A stretch of 47,181 nt of DNA from an uncultured bacterium (lineage in GTDB: Bacteria > Actinomycetota > Coriobacteriia > Coriobacteriales > Coriobacteriaceae): NCBI GenBank assembly GCA_905214525.1, contig CAJMMN010000016.1, positions 1 to 47,181 of the forward strand, given 5' to 3'. This document shows, piece by piece, positions 39,197 through 47,181 of this stretch; positions within the stretch are counted from its first letter, which is position 1; every line of letters begins with the position of its first letter. The notes beneath the pieces were generated by a model. The model saw only the letters and a program-made list of their open reading frames with translations, had not been told where the DNA came from and searched no databases. The translations under genes and the position numbers were made by a program.

Positions 39197-40381
39197 TTAA
39201 CGATACTCGTCTGCCAGCTGCTTCCAGGCAGGTAGCGAATTGATAATCGTCTCGTAACTCACGCAATAGCCAAGGCGGAACCAACCCGGCATACCAAAGC
39301 TGTCCGAGGGAACCGCGAGCAGCTCGTACTTCTTCGCGCGCTCGCAAAATGCATTTGCATCGGGCTCGAGCGCCTTCACCCACAGGTAGAAAGCACCGTC
39401 CGGCTCAACATAGGTGTAGCCGTACTCCGCCAATGCATCGGTGAGCGCCGTGCGGTTGCGTGCATAGGCCTCAACGTCACTCGGCTCATCGATGCAATCG
39501 ATAATCACGCGCTGGAAGAGCGCCGGTGCGCACACAAAGCCCAGCGTACGGGCGGCACCCGCAACAGCCGGCATCAGACGCGCCGCCTGCGGGTTGGTGT
39601 TGGGAACCAAAATCCAGCCCACGCGCTCGCCCGGCAGCGACAGCGACTTGGAGTACGAATAGCACACGACGGTGTGCTCGTAAATCGAGGGAACCCAAGG
39701 CACCTCGGCACCGTATACAATCTCGCGATACGGTTCGTCCGAGATCAGCATGATCGGATTCTCGGGGTCGCGCTTGGCGTTGATCTCGCGCAGAACATTG
39801 GCCAGTCGCGTCAGTGTGTCGCGCGTATACACGGCACCGGTCGGGTTGTTCGGCGAGTCGATGATGACAGCTGCCGTTTTATCGGTAATCGCCTTGAGCA
39901 CGTTATCCACGCTCAGCTGGAACGTATCTTCATCGGCGAGCGCCTCGACACACGTACAGTCGGCCTTCTCAATCCACACGCGATACTCCGGGAAGTACGG
40001 GGCGATAACAATGACCTCGTCACCCGGGTTCGTAACGGCATTGAGCGTACAGGTGAGCGAAGCCGCGGCACCCACCGTCATAAAGACGTCCTTACCCTCA
40101 TAGTTCGTGCCAAAGCGGCGGTTGAGCGATTCGGCGACGGCTGCTCGGCATTGCGGCAGGCCCGGCGCGGGCGTATAGCCATGCAGCTGGTCACTCGGCA
40201 GCTCCAAGGCCTTCTTAATGGACTCCGCCACGGCAGCAGGCGCCGGAACACTCGGGTTTCCCAGCGAAAAATCGAATACGTTCTCTGCACCGATCTGCGC
40301 CTTGCGCTCAAGGCCATAGCTAAAGATCTCGCGGATGATGGAGCTCTCCGCACCGCGAGCATACATAGTTTCGTTGATCAT
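39197..40381 (-). CDS. PLP-dependent aminotransferase, class I/II (AspC/AlaT-like)
   Basis: It is a 394-residue fold type I aminotransferase. NPSVPAPAAV and HGYTPAPGLPQCRAAV lie in the N-terminal part, DSPNNPTGAVY near residue 175 carries the asparagine that contacts PLP, SDEPYREIVY the aspartate, and YSYSKSLSLPGERVGW the Schiff-base lysine. The end SFGMPGWFRLGYCV contains the arginine that binds the substrate carboxylate. Substrate choice (aspartate, alanine or other) is not decided by sequence. ATG 40381 follows GAAAGGGGAACAG. It is a single-gene unit with a TACAAT promoter. Confidence 0.92.
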   Translation of the reverse strand: MINETMYARGAESSIIREIFSYGLERKAQIGAENVFDFSLGNPSVPAPAAVAESIKKALELPSDQLHGYTPAPGLPQCRAAVAESLNRRFGTNYEGKDVFMTVGAAASLTCTLNAVTNPGDEVIVIAPYFPEYRVWIEKADCTCVEALADEDTFQLSVDNVLKAITDKTAAVIIDSPNNPTGAVYTRDTLTRLANVLREINAKRDPENPIMLISDEPYREIVYGAEVPWVPSIYEHTVVCYSYSKSLSLPGERVGWILVPNTNPQAARLMPAVAGAARTLGFVCAPALFQRVIIDCIDEPSDVEAYARNRTALTDALAEYGYTYVEPDGAFYLWVKALEPDANAFCERAKKYELLAVPSDSFGMPGWFRLGYCVSYETIINSLPAWKQLADEYR

Positions 40382-40405
40382 CTGTTCCCCTTTCGCATAG
40401 GCGGT

Positions 40406-40411
40406 ATTGTA
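40406..40411 (-). promoter_or_regulatory. Candidate -10 (TACAAT) for the aminotransferase gene
   Basis: AAGCGTACAATACC on the minus strand lies 25 bp before the start codon; the context GCGTACAAT equals that of the PHP gene. No clear -35. Confidence 0.5.
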
Positions 40412-40476
40412 CGCTTTAGTCGGGCGAAGTGCCGCAGCAATGTTGATTGGGGACAGACGGCCCCATATCGCTCAAA

Positions 40477-40512
40477 AGAAAAAGCCTCCGCAGGTTTCCC
40501 CGCGGAGGCTTT
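40477..40512 (-). terminator. Terminator of the tilS-hpt-ftsH block
   Basis: On the minus strand AAAGCCTCCGC and GCGGAGGCTTT pair around GGGGAAACCT and TTCTTTTGAG follows. It is 12 bp after the ftsH stop. Confidence 0.88.
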
Positions 40513-40523
40513 CGCCACAAAGA

Positions 40524-42659
40524 CTATTTGTCGTCGGTGTCAGCGCCGGCATTGACGGCACAGTCATCGCCGGCATCATCGGATGCGGTCTCTGCATCTT
40601 CCTGCATAGCCGCCTGCGCAAATGCCGCGGCGTCTGCCGCAAGCTCCTCCTCGCTCATACGAGGCGCACGCTTCTTGGTCGGCATGCCGGCCGCCTTGGC
40701 ATTGCGCTCCTCCTTGGCCGCCAGGATATCGCCCTCGCGCTCAAGATAGGCATCCCACTCGTTGTCGAGCAGGGCGTTCACGGCGTCGCCTTCGACGGTC
40801 TCGCGCTCAAGCAGCACCTTGGCCATCAGATCGAGCTGATCACGACGGGCATCCAAAATCTCGACCGCACGGCGATGCGCCTCGCGCATGATGCGCTGAA
40901 CCTCGATATCGATGCGGCGCGCCGTCTCCTCGGAGTAATCCTGGTGATCGGCATAATCGCGGCCCAGGAATACCTGATGCTGTGCCTCACCAAACACCTG
41001 CGTTCCAAGCTCCTCGCTCATGCCCAAGCGCGTGACCATCTCGCGCGCCATCTTGGTCGCGCGCTCCAGATCGTTGCTCGCGCCCGACGTGATGTCGTCG
41101 CACATGAGCTCCTCGGCAACGCGGCCGCCCAAGAACACGGCGAGCTCGTCGAGCATCTCGTTCTTGGTCTTGAGGAAGTGATCCTCCTGCGGAAGTTGCA
41201 GCGTGTAGCCCAGAGCCTGGCCGCGGCTGACAATCGAAATCTTGTGGACCGGATCGGAGTGCTCCAGGATGTGACCCACCAGGGCATGGCCGCTCTCGTG
41301 GTAGGCAATCGTGGTGCGCTCGGCTTCGGTCATCACACGACCCTTGCGTTGCGGTCCGGCAATCACGCGCTCCATCGACTCCTCGACCTCATCCATCGAG
41401 ATCACGGAACGATGGCGGCGGGCAGCCAGCAGCGCAGACTCGTTGAGCAGATTTGCCAGATCAGCGCCGGTGAAGCCAACGGTCATCTGGGCGAGCTTCT
41501 CAAACTTCACGTCCTCGTCCATCGGCTTGTTCTCGGCATGCACGCGCAAGATCTGCTCGCGGCCCTTCACATCCGGACGGTCGACCGTGACCTGGCGGTC
41601 AAAACGACCGGGACGCAGCAATGCCGGATCCAGAATATCGGGTCGGTTGGTTGCGGCAATCAGGATGACCGACTCGCTCTCCTCAAAACCGTCCATCTCG
41701 ACCAGCAGCTGGTTGAGCGTCTGCTCGCGCTCGTCGTGACCGCCGCCCAAGCCGGCTCCGCGCTGACGTCCCACGGCATCGATCTCATCGATGAAGATGA
41801 TCGACGGGGCCTGGGACTTGGCCTCCTTAAAGAGGTCACGCACGCGGCTGGCGCCGACACCCACGAACATCTCGACAAAGTCGGAACCCGAGATGCTAAA
41901 GAACGGCACGCCCGCCTCGCCGGCAACGGCCTTGGCCAGCAGCGTCTTACCGGTGCCCGGAGGGCCCACCAGCAACACGCCACGCGGGATCTTGGCGCCC
42001 AGCTTGCGATAACGATCCGGATCGCTCAAAAAGTCACGGATCTCCTCGAGCTCCTCGACGGCCTCGTCCACGCCGGCAACGTCTTCAAACTTGACCTTGG
42101 GACGTGTGGCCTCGTTGGTCTTGGCGTTGGTCTTGCCAAACTGCATGTTCCTGTTGTTGGCGCCCATCATCTGGCGCATAAAGTAGAACATAATGGCGAT
42201 CAGGGCGATCGTCGGAAGCACGCTCATCGCCAAGTCGCCCCAAAAATCGGGATCGTTGGTGTTGACGATGTACTTGGTATCGGGGTGCTCCGCCATAAGC
42301 TCGGCAAGCGAATCGGAGCCGACATAGGTCGAGGAGAAGCTCTTGAGCTCACTCGTATCGCCCTTGTCCTTTTTTGTCTTCCAGTAATGACCCGCCACGC
42401 TTCCGTCTTGAACCGTATAGGTCAAATCTTCGACGCGGTCCTGCTTGATGGCGTTGACCATCTCGCTCGTCGCGAGCTTTACGGTGTTGCTGGAATTGGC
42501 AAAGCCGGAGCCCATGTTAAAGAAGGCGTAGCCCAGAAGCGCGCAAGCCAAAATAAAATACAACCAGCCCGTACGCGTGGGCTTCTTGCCTCCGGGCATC
42601 CCCGGGATCTTGGGCTCCCGGGGAGTCTGGGAATTGTTGTCGTTACGGTCGTCGGGCAT
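40524..42659 (-). CDS. ftsH: ATP-dependent zinc metalloprotease FtsH
   Basis: It is a 711-residue membrane-bound AAA+ protease that degrades misassembled membrane proteins and short-lived regulators. Membrane helices lie at about 31-50 and 145-163 with the outer domain between. The AAA module has Walker A GPPGTGKT (232-239), Walker B IIFIDE (287-292) and the SRH around ATNRPDILDPALLRPGRFDR-like residues (337-355). The zinc site is HESGH (454-458). The C-terminal 40 residues are acidic and Ala-rich. ATG 42659 lies 1 base after the hpt stop, with the GGAGG site inside hpt, so the two are translationally coupled. Confidence 0.97.
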   Translation of the reverse strand: MPDDRNDNNSQTPREPKIPGMPGGKKPTRTGWLYFILACALLGYAFFNMGSGFANSSNTVKLATSEMVNAIKQDRVEDLTYTVQDGSVAGHYWKTKKDKGDTSELKSFSSTYVGSDSLAELMAEHPDTKYIVNTNDPDFWGDLAMSVLPTIALIAIMFYFMRQMMGANNRNMQFGKTNAKTNEATRPKVKFEDVAGVDEAVEELEEIRDFLSDPDRYRKLGAKIPRGVLLVGPPGTGKTLLAKAVAGEAGVPFFSISGSDFVEMFVGVGASRVRDLFKEAKSQAPSIIFIDEIDAVGRQRGAGLGGGHDEREQTLNQLLVEMDGFEESESVILIAATNRPDILDPALLRPGRFDRQVTVDRPDVKGREQILRVHAENKPMDEDVKFEKLAQMTVGFTGADLANLLNESALLAARRHRSVISMDEVEESMERVIAGPQRKGRVMTEAERTTIAYHESGHALVGHILEHSDPVHKISIVSRGQALGYTLQLPQEDHFLKTKNEMLDELAVFLGGRVAEELMCDDITSGASNDLERATKMAREMVTRLGMSEELGTQVFGEAQHQVFLGRDYADHQDYSEETARRIDIEVQRIMREAHRRAVEILDARRDQLDLMAKVLLERETVEGDAVNALLDNEWDAYLEREGDILAAKEERNAKAAGMPTKKRAPRMSEEELAADAAAFAQAAMQEDAETASDDAGDDCAVNAGADTDDK

Positions 42660-42660
42660 C

Positions 42661-43209
42661 TTACGAATAAACCTCCGGTTTCAAAATGCCCAGATACGGA
42701 AGGTTACGATAGCGCTCGGCATAGTCGAGGCCGTAGCCCACCACAAAGGCATCGGGGCAATGGGTTCCAACATACTTGGGCGTGATGGCCGAGGTACGGT
42801 CCTCAACGTCCTTCCACAGGAAGGCGGCGACCTCCAGAGAAGCGGGCTTGCGGCTCTCGAGGTTCTTCATCAGATACTTGAGCGTCAGGCCCGAGTCCAG
42901 AATGTCCTCGACGATCAGCACGTCGCGACCGCGGATGTCGATATCCAGGTCCTTAATGATACGCACGATACCCGAGGACTTCACGCCGTCGCCATAGCTC
43001 GAAACAGCCATGAAATCGATGTTGGTCGGCAGCTCGATCTTGCGCATCAGGTCGCCCATAAAGACCACGGCGCCACGCAGGACCGCAATCAGCACCAGAT
43101 CCTTACCCGCGTAGTCGCGAGTAATCTGCTCGCCTAGGCGAGAGACGATACCGTCGATATCCTCCTGCGTAAACAGAACCTTCTCGATATCCGGATGTTG
43201 AGAAGCCAT
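42661..43209 (-). CDS. hpt: Hypoxanthine phosphoribosyltransferase
   Basis: It is a 182-residue purine salvage enzyme that joins hypoxanthine or guanine to PRPP. The PRPP loop is VLIVEDILDSGLT near residue 105, and VLRGAVVFMGDL forms the pyrophosphate loop. ATG 43209 follows AAGAAAGGGTTGTC. The order tilS-hpt-ftsH is conserved across many Gram-positive bacteria. The 147-bp gap to tilS may contain a second promoter (TATATT near 43288) but this is unproven. Confidence 0.95.
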   Translation of the reverse strand: MASQHPDIEKVLFTQEDIDGIVSRLGEQITRDYAGKDLVLIAVLRGAVVFMGDLMRKIELPTNIDFMAVSSYGDGVKSSGIVRIIKDLDIDIRGRDVLIVEDILDSGLTLKYLMKNLESRKPASLEVAAFLWKDVEDRTSAITPKYVGTHCPDAFVVGYGLDYAERYRNLPYLGILKPEVYS

Positions 43210-43356
43210 GACAACCCTTTCTTGTGCTTATCGCCCACACACCGCCGTATGGACGCGAACTTCACATTCTAGCAGCGCACGGGGTATATTTTCCAGCCCG
43301 TACGCCATCAGCGCGGGAATACCGTCAACGTCGCACAGAATAGCTGGCGTGGGACG

Positions 43357-44898
43357 CTACTCCGCATCGACCACACGAAGCAGATATGCCACGCGCGTTG
43401 CGGCCGTGCATTTAAAGCGCTCGTCCGTGCGAACGCCTGCGACCCATACTACGGCACCTCCCGGAGCCGTTCTTACCACGGGTACGCCAGAGCGCTCAGA
43501 TACGGGAATACGAGCCTCGTTGAGCAGGTCGGATACCTTCTTACTTCGCCCACTCATGCCCAACGGACACATCACATCCCCCGGCGCGGGACCGTCTACC
43601 CACAGACGCGCCAAACGCGCCTCGGCGGGAATCTCCCCGCGCGAGCCGGCGAGCATCCGTTCGTTATCGCGATCGGCAAAGCCCAGCGTCGCAGCATCCA
43701 CCATCGCGACCACCCCTCCGGCACCCGCGAGTTCGCGGGCACGGCGCACAATATCACACCCCGGCTCGACGGCCATCGGCTCTGCCACAAGAATGCGGCC
43801 CGCCCCCAGCGGCAATCGACCGGGAATGGTGACCCAATCGGCAACTAATCCCTCGCGCGCCGCCGGAGCCTTGAATGACAGCATGCCAAACTCCACGCGC
43901 GCATCGATTCCCGCCGGCAGCGTGACCGAACCCGAGCCTTCGGCGACACAGGCGAGCACGCGCTCCACATGCCGCATCTCCGGGCGAGCGTCGGGGTCGA
44001 TACGCTTAATTGCCAGTCGCACCATGCGCCGAGCAATCACCACCTCGGCCGCGGCCAGTCGGCGAGCGTCAAGAACCAGTGCACCCGCCGCCTCCTTACG
44101 CAGGCAGCTTCGAAACGCCTGTGCGGAAAGCTGGGAAAGAAAGGCATCCTCATCGCCCAAGATCTCGCAGGCGGCGCCAATCGTCTTACAGACACTCGCG
44201 TTGCGCTGCGCCACCACCGGCATCACTCGATGGCGCACATAGTTACGCAAGTATGACACGTCCTCATTGCTCTCGTCCTCTCGCCACGGCTGACCATGCA
44301 CCTGCAAATAGCCCACGAGCTCATCATGAGTCAGGTCGAGCAGGGGACGCACCACGATATTCCTCCGGCGAGGAATGCTCGATAGGCCAGCGGGCCCCGA
44401 ACCCTTAATCGCGTTCATCAAAAACGTTTCCGCGCGATCCGAAGACGTGTGCGCAGTGCAGATACGAGCCGCCGTTCGCGGTGCCCCCGTCTGGACGCAG
44501 AGCTCGCGAACATACCTCCGCGCCGCGGCATAGCGCACCTCGCGGGCGGCTGCCTCGATATTGCCCGATTCATCATCAAAATAGGCATGCTCAACACACA
44601 GCGGCAAGCCATATTGTGCGCATAGGCCGCGCACGAAGGCCTCGTCGCCATCGGATGCCTCGCCGCGCAGGTGATGGTTCACATGCAGCACGTGTAGTCG
44701 CTCGCGCGCGATGGGGGCTACACCACGCCCATCCAGAATATCCAACTTTGATGTGCATGCCATAAGGAGCAAAGCCGTCGAGTCCGCACCACCTGATACC
44801 ATGAGCACCACGGGGGCAGCCGTCTGCCGCGTTGCCAGGGCCCTATCATCGGCCCACGATGCAGCATGGCGTCCATAATGCTGAGATACCGTTGGCAT
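43357..44898 (-). CDS. tilS: tRNA(Ile)-lysidine synthase
   Basis: It modifies C34 of the AUA-reading tRNA(Ile) with lysine, using ATP; the activity is essential. The 513-residue protein has the PP-loop VSGGADST (34-41), HVNHHLRGEASDGDE, TAHTSSDRAETFLMNAIKG, RPLLDLTHDELVGYL and the DESNEDVSYLRNYVRH segment that binds tRNA. A C-terminal TilS domain (about 440-513) contains MGMSGR-like CPLGMSGRSKKVSDLL. ATG 44898 follows AGGAGGAAGCAA. It is divergent from the metallo-hydrolase with only 48 bp between them. Confidence 0.95.
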   Translation of the reverse strand: MPTVSQHYGRHAASWADDRALATRQTAAPVVLMVSGGADSTALLLMACTSKLDILDGRGVAPIARERLHVLHVNHHLRGEASDGDEAFVRGLCAQYGLPLCVEHAYFDDESGNIEAAAREVRYAAARRYVRELCVQTGAPRTAARICTAHTSSDRAETFLMNAIKGSGPAGLSSIPRRRNIVVRPLLDLTHDELVGYLQVHGQPWREDESNEDVSYLRNYVRHRVMPVVAQRNASVCKTIGAACEILGDEDAFLSQLSAQAFRSCLRKEAAGALVLDARRLAAAEVVIARRMVRLAIKRIDPDARPEMRHVERVLACVAEGSGSVTLPAGIDARVEFGMLSFKAPAAREGLVADWVTIPGRLPLGAGRILVAEPMAVEPGCDIVRRARELAGAGGVVAMVDAATLGFADRDNERMLAGSRGEIPAEARLARLWVDGPAPGDVMCPLGMSGRSKKVSDLLNEARIPVSERSGVPVVRTAPGGAVVWVAGVRTDERFKCTAATRVAYLLRVVDAE

Positions 44899-44926
44899 TT
44901 GCTTCCTCCTCTATTCGTTCGCACCC

Positions 44927-44932
44927 ATTGTA
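44927..44932 (-). promoter_or_regulatory. Candidate -10 (TACAAT) for tilS
   Basis: GGATACAATGGG on the minus strand lies 29 bp before the tilS start, inside the 48-bp divergent gap, so the two opposing promoters must overlap. Confidence 0.5.
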
Positions 44933-44946
44933 TCCTTTGGAATATT

Positions 44947-45756
44947 ATGTCTCGTCTGCACCTTCATATCCTTGGCAGCGGCTCAAAAGGCAACTGCGCA
45001 CTCATCGAAGGCCCCCGAGGGCTCATCATGATTGACGACGGTCTTTCTCGCCGCGAGACATTAAAGCGCATGGCAGAACTGGGGCTCTCGGCAGATAACG
45101 TCTCGGCTCTTCTCATCACTCATGAGCACAGCGACCACATCAAAGGTCTCGATGTCTGGTGCAAGCACTGGCACGGCCCCCTCTATGCCAGCAGGGGCAC
45201 ACTTTCGAGCAAAGAAAATCTTTCGTATCTGTCTGTCGAGGAGTTCGATCCCGGTGACACCCTATCCATTGCCGGCATCCACGTGCAAACCTACTCAACA
45301 TCACACGATGTCATCAATCCAGTCGGCTATCGATTCGACGCCCTCGATGATTCCATCGGCTTTGCCACCGACACCGGAGAGCTATCAAGCCAAGCCATGA
45401 ACACCCTCAAAGATTGTCGAGTCCTCGCGCTCGAAAGCAACCACGATGTGACCATGCTGCGCGAGGGAGAATATCCCCGCTTTCTTCAGGAGCGCATCCT
45501 GTCTGCAAGGGGGCACCTCTCCAACGACCAAGCCGCCGAAGCCGCGCGCGAACTCGTTACCGATCGCACCGAACAGCTCATTGCCATGCATATCAGCCAA
45601 GATAATAATCGCCCGAGCCATACCGTCAAAAGCTATGCCAAAGCTCTAGCCGCAACCTTGGATGACGAGGTCGGCAGCTCCGCCACCCTTCTCCAAGGAT
45701 CGCGAAAACTCTCGATACGCCCCGCAAGCCAGCATCGGCCAGCAACCATTCATTAG
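44947..45756 (+). CDS. MBL-fold metallo-hydrolase, YycJ/WalJ type
   Basis: It is a 269-residue metallo-beta-lactamase-fold protein. LHILGSGSKGNCALIE at the start, the metal motif THEHSDH (HxHxDH), STSHDVINPVGY, FATDTGEL and LALESNHD are in family order. YycJ/WalJ proteins act as 5'-3' DNA exonucleases in mismatch repair or affect cell-wall signalling in some Firmicutes; here the role is inferred from homology only. ATG 44947 is chosen at the domain start; its ribosome site (TTTGGAATATT) is weak, and the reading frame is open farther upstream into tilS. Confidence 0.88.
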   Translation: MSRLHLHILGSGSKGNCALIEGPRGLIMIDDGLSRRETLKRMAELGLSADNVSALLITHEHSDHIKGLDVWCKHWHGPLYASRGTLSSKENLSYLSVEEFDPGDTLSIAGIHVQTYSTSHDVINPVGYRFDALDDSIGFATDTGELSSQAMNTLKDCRVLALESNHDVTMLREGEYPRFLQERILSARGHLSNDQAAEAARELVTDRTEQLIAMHISQDNNRPSHTVKSYAKALAATLDDEVGSSATLLQGSRKLSIRPASQHRPATIH

Positions 45757-45770
45757 ATTATCCTAGACAG

Positions 45771-45806
45771 CAAAAGGGGCCGGGAATCGCTTCCCAGCCC
45801 CTTTTG
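45771..45806. terminator. Bidirectional terminator
   Basis: AAAAGGGGC and GCCCCTTTT arms with an inner GGGA/TCCC pair, between the hydrolase and the convergent hsp20 gene; T's follow in both directions. Confidence 0.85.
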
Positions 45807-45838
45807 TTATCTCTTAATAGCACAGAACGCCAACGAAG

Positions 45839-46270
45839 TTAGTCAATGGAGATCTTCGTAACGTTCTTCTTCTCGACGATCTTGGGAACCGTAACGGTCA
45901 GGATGCCGTCAGCGTACTTAGCCGAGAGGCCCTCGCTCGAAGCGTCCTTTAGATACACGCCACGAGTTGCGCTGTACGAGCTGAACTCCTTCTGCAGGAA
46001 GTTCTTACCCTCGTTCTCCTCGTCTTCCTCGACATTCACGCTAATGGACAGACGGCCCTCGTTAAGCTCGACATCGATATCGTCCTTGGCGACGCCGGTC
46101 AGATAAGCCTTGACCTCATAGCCATCGCCCTTATCCTCAACATCAACGGGGAACGCCTTAGAGGCAATAGAGCTGTTCGCCAGATCACTCATATCATCAA
46201 ACAGATCGAACAACGAGCTTGCAGAGGGACGAACGCCAAAAACCGAACGATAAGGAACCATGCTTGCCAT
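45839..46270 (-). CDS. Hsp20 family small heat shock protein
   Basis: It is a 143-residue ATP-independent chaperone that holds unfolding proteins. The alpha-crystallin domain runs from about 40 to 135 with FPVDVEDKGDGYEVKAYLTG, LNEGRLSISVNVEEDEENEG, RGVYLKDASSEGLSAKYADG and the hallmark GILTVTVPK. The C-terminal I-x-I motif appears as ISID. An unusually acidic loop sits before FLQKEFSSY. ATG 46270 follows AAGGAGTGGTAAAC. In the 277-bp upstream region I found no CIRCE and no HspR (HAIR) inverted repeat; it holds AT-rich CATATATA elements on both sides of a CCACCCGGTG centre. Confidence 0.92.
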   Translation of the reverse strand: MASMVPYRSVFGVRPSASSLFDLFDDMSDLANSSIASKAFPVDVEDKGDGYEVKAYLTGVAKDDIDVELNEGRLSISVNVEEDEENEGKNFLQKEFSSYSATRGVYLKDASSEGLSAKYADGILTVTVPKIVEKKNVTKISID

Positions 46271-46506
46271 GTTTACCACTCCTTTATAGGACTGCCGAGT
46301 CATCTTCTAGGTGACTGGGACTTCTTTTGACGTTCATATATATGCCCACCCGGTGCTCATATATACACCGACTATAAAGTTTTTTAAGTCCAGTACTATA
46401 AGTATATCTAAGTGCATCCGACTAAGGTTTTAGGAAGGTTAAGGTTCTTTGAACCAGAGCTTAAATTACGAGTATGTCCACAGCTACAAATAACAAGGGG
46501 CTTACA

Positions 46507-46539
46507 ATGAGCGCATACGCGTTGTTGGTAACGAGCTAA
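46507..46539 (+). CDS. Possible 10-residue leader peptide
   Basis: ATG at 46507 opens a 10-codon frame (MSAYALLVTS) ending TAA, with AAGGGGCTTACA as a proper ribosome site. It ends 8 bases before the next start codon, whose own ribosome site (AAAGGG) overlaps the stop. It may be a translated leader that couples initiation of the downstream gene, or chance. Confidence 0.3.
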   Translation: MSAYALLVTS

Positions 46540-46547
46540 AGGGCATC

Positions 46548-47015
46548 ATGGACGACCAAAACCAGAACAATATGTTTATGCCGACGCAGGGGGAAGAAAC
46601 TTCCAAGCAGCCGTCACGGTTCCATCGCCCTCACATCTCGCAAGAGCCCATTAATGATCCAGAGCCCGAGTATGTGACAAGAAATCGATATCGAACGCTG
46701 GAGGATGCCCAAACGGGGCGTAAGCATATGGGCGTCGCATCGGGCGATCCCGTATATCTGAAAGATGCGCCATTATCAAAAAACAGCGCAATCAATGACG
46801 ATCCGACGAAAAAGCCCGTAACTCGGCATCAAAGAGGTCCTCGACCTAAGCAAACCTTAACGCATTCGGCTCGTTATCTCGAGACGCCAAAACAAGGGAA
46901 AACGATCTTCGTTTCATCAAGTAAACGACGTAGGCAGCATCGACTCCAATTCTTGCTTTTGATCATTGTGGTCGTAGCAGTTGCCCTTGTGATTCGATGT
47001 ATTGTCTTTAAATAA
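46548..47015 (+). CDS. Tail-anchored small membrane protein, unknown
   Basis: The family is not recognised. The 155-residue product is hydrophilic, Asn/Gln/Pro/Lys rich and probably disordered over its first 125 residues (for example NQNNMFMPTQGEE, RHQRGPRPKQTLTHSARYL). A basic stretch SSKRRRQHR then leads to one C-terminal membrane helix (about residues 133-152, LQFLLLIIVVVAVALVIRCI). It would be anchored with the N-terminus in the cytoplasm. ATG 46548 follows TAAAGGGCATC. A terminator ends it. Codon use is more A/T-ending than in most neighbours. Confidence 0.7.
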   Translation: MDDQNQNNMFMPTQGEETSKQPSRFHRPHISQEPINDPEPEYVTRNRYRTLEDAQTGRKHMGVASGDPVYLKDAPLSKNSAINDDPTKKPVTRHQRGPRPKQTLTHSARYLETPKQGKTIFVSSSKRRRQHRLQFLLLIIVVVAVALVIRCIVFK

Positions 47016-47082
47016 AAGCTCATTACCCATAAGCCCAACCGGGTTACAGGTGAAATGCAACTACATTGTGATGTATTAACGC

Positions 47083-47116
47083 AAAAAGGGGGAGGCCGCG
47101 AGGCCTCCCCCTTCTC
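47083..47116 (+). terminator. Terminator after the tail-anchored protein gene
   Basis: AAGGGGGAGGCC and GGCCTCCCCCTT pair perfectly around GCGA, followed by CTCC. The remaining 65 bases of the window contain no feature I can support. Confidence 0.8.
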
Positions 47117-47181
47117 CATTCTCGATGACGGCTCGGTGCCGTCCACCGGTCAGCGGCGCCCTGGCCTCCCACGGGCTGGCC

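Noticed and set aside
46271..46546. CIRCE or HspR operator for hsp20
   Set aside because: Neither TTAGCACTC nor CTTGAGT inverted repeats are present.
47117..47181. Start of an RNA gene or coding region at the right edge
   Set aside because: A GACGGC/GCCGTC hairpin is visible but 65 bases are too few to support any call.

Overview
The window reads as chromosomal DNA of a gut actinobacterium of the class Coriobacteriia, most likely Collinsella or a near relative. This is inferred from the high G+C with C/G-ending codons, strong AGGAGG-type ribosome sites, the mix of genes (glucitol-type PTS, lar-type sulfur transferase, heterodimeric ABC exporter, tilS-hpt-ftsH block) and recurrent TACAAT -10 elements. 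No rRNA, tRNA, CRISPR array, transposase or phage gene was recognised.

Layout. 1-9.5 kb: a long inverted repeat, ilvE, a DedA membrane protein, cysE, a MarR-controlled two-gene ABC exporter, a small unknown protein, a nitroreductase and a one-pass membrane protein. 9.5-13 kb: a regulator resembling sigma-54 activators but with a degraded ATPase, a YeiH-type membrane protein and a divergent GntR regulator. 13-16.4 kb: glmS and a LacI regulator, with a 24-bp palindrome between them. 16.5-23.7 kb is the accessory stretch: an AAA/DUF4143 ATPase, two HAD phosphatase paralogues sharing about 315 identical bp, larE, an AlbA_2/ATPase/winged-helix protein preceded by ten copies of a 9-bp motif, a secreted nuclease, and five dispersed copies of a roughly 47-bp repeat (12.9-22.7 kb).

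24-31.4 kb: a sugar or polyol catabolic locus. A GntR/UTRA regulator converges on a minus-strand set: HAD phosphatase, class II aldolase, FGGY kinase, glucitol-family PTS IIC, IIBC, GutM, IIA and a TIM-barrel isomerase. No polyol-phosphate dehydrogenase is present. Palindromes of the type TAGACGTCTA sit upstream of the aldolase and the HAD gene, so one regulator probably controls the set.

31.5-47 kb: an EF-G-like GTPase with altered G motifs, an amino-acid ABC importer (binding protein, permease, ATPase) punctuated by two long inverted repeats, an RlmD/TrmA-type RNA methyltransferase, a PHP hydrolase, an aminotransferase, the tilS-hpt-ftsH block, a YycJ-type metallo-hydrolase, an Hsp20 chaperone and a small tail-anchored protein.

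The strongest candidates for something undescribed are the ten-copy TCTCTCTAA/TTAGAGAGA array ahead of the AlbA_2 protein, the PTS locus without dehydrogenase together with its operators, and the families of dispersed inverted repeats.
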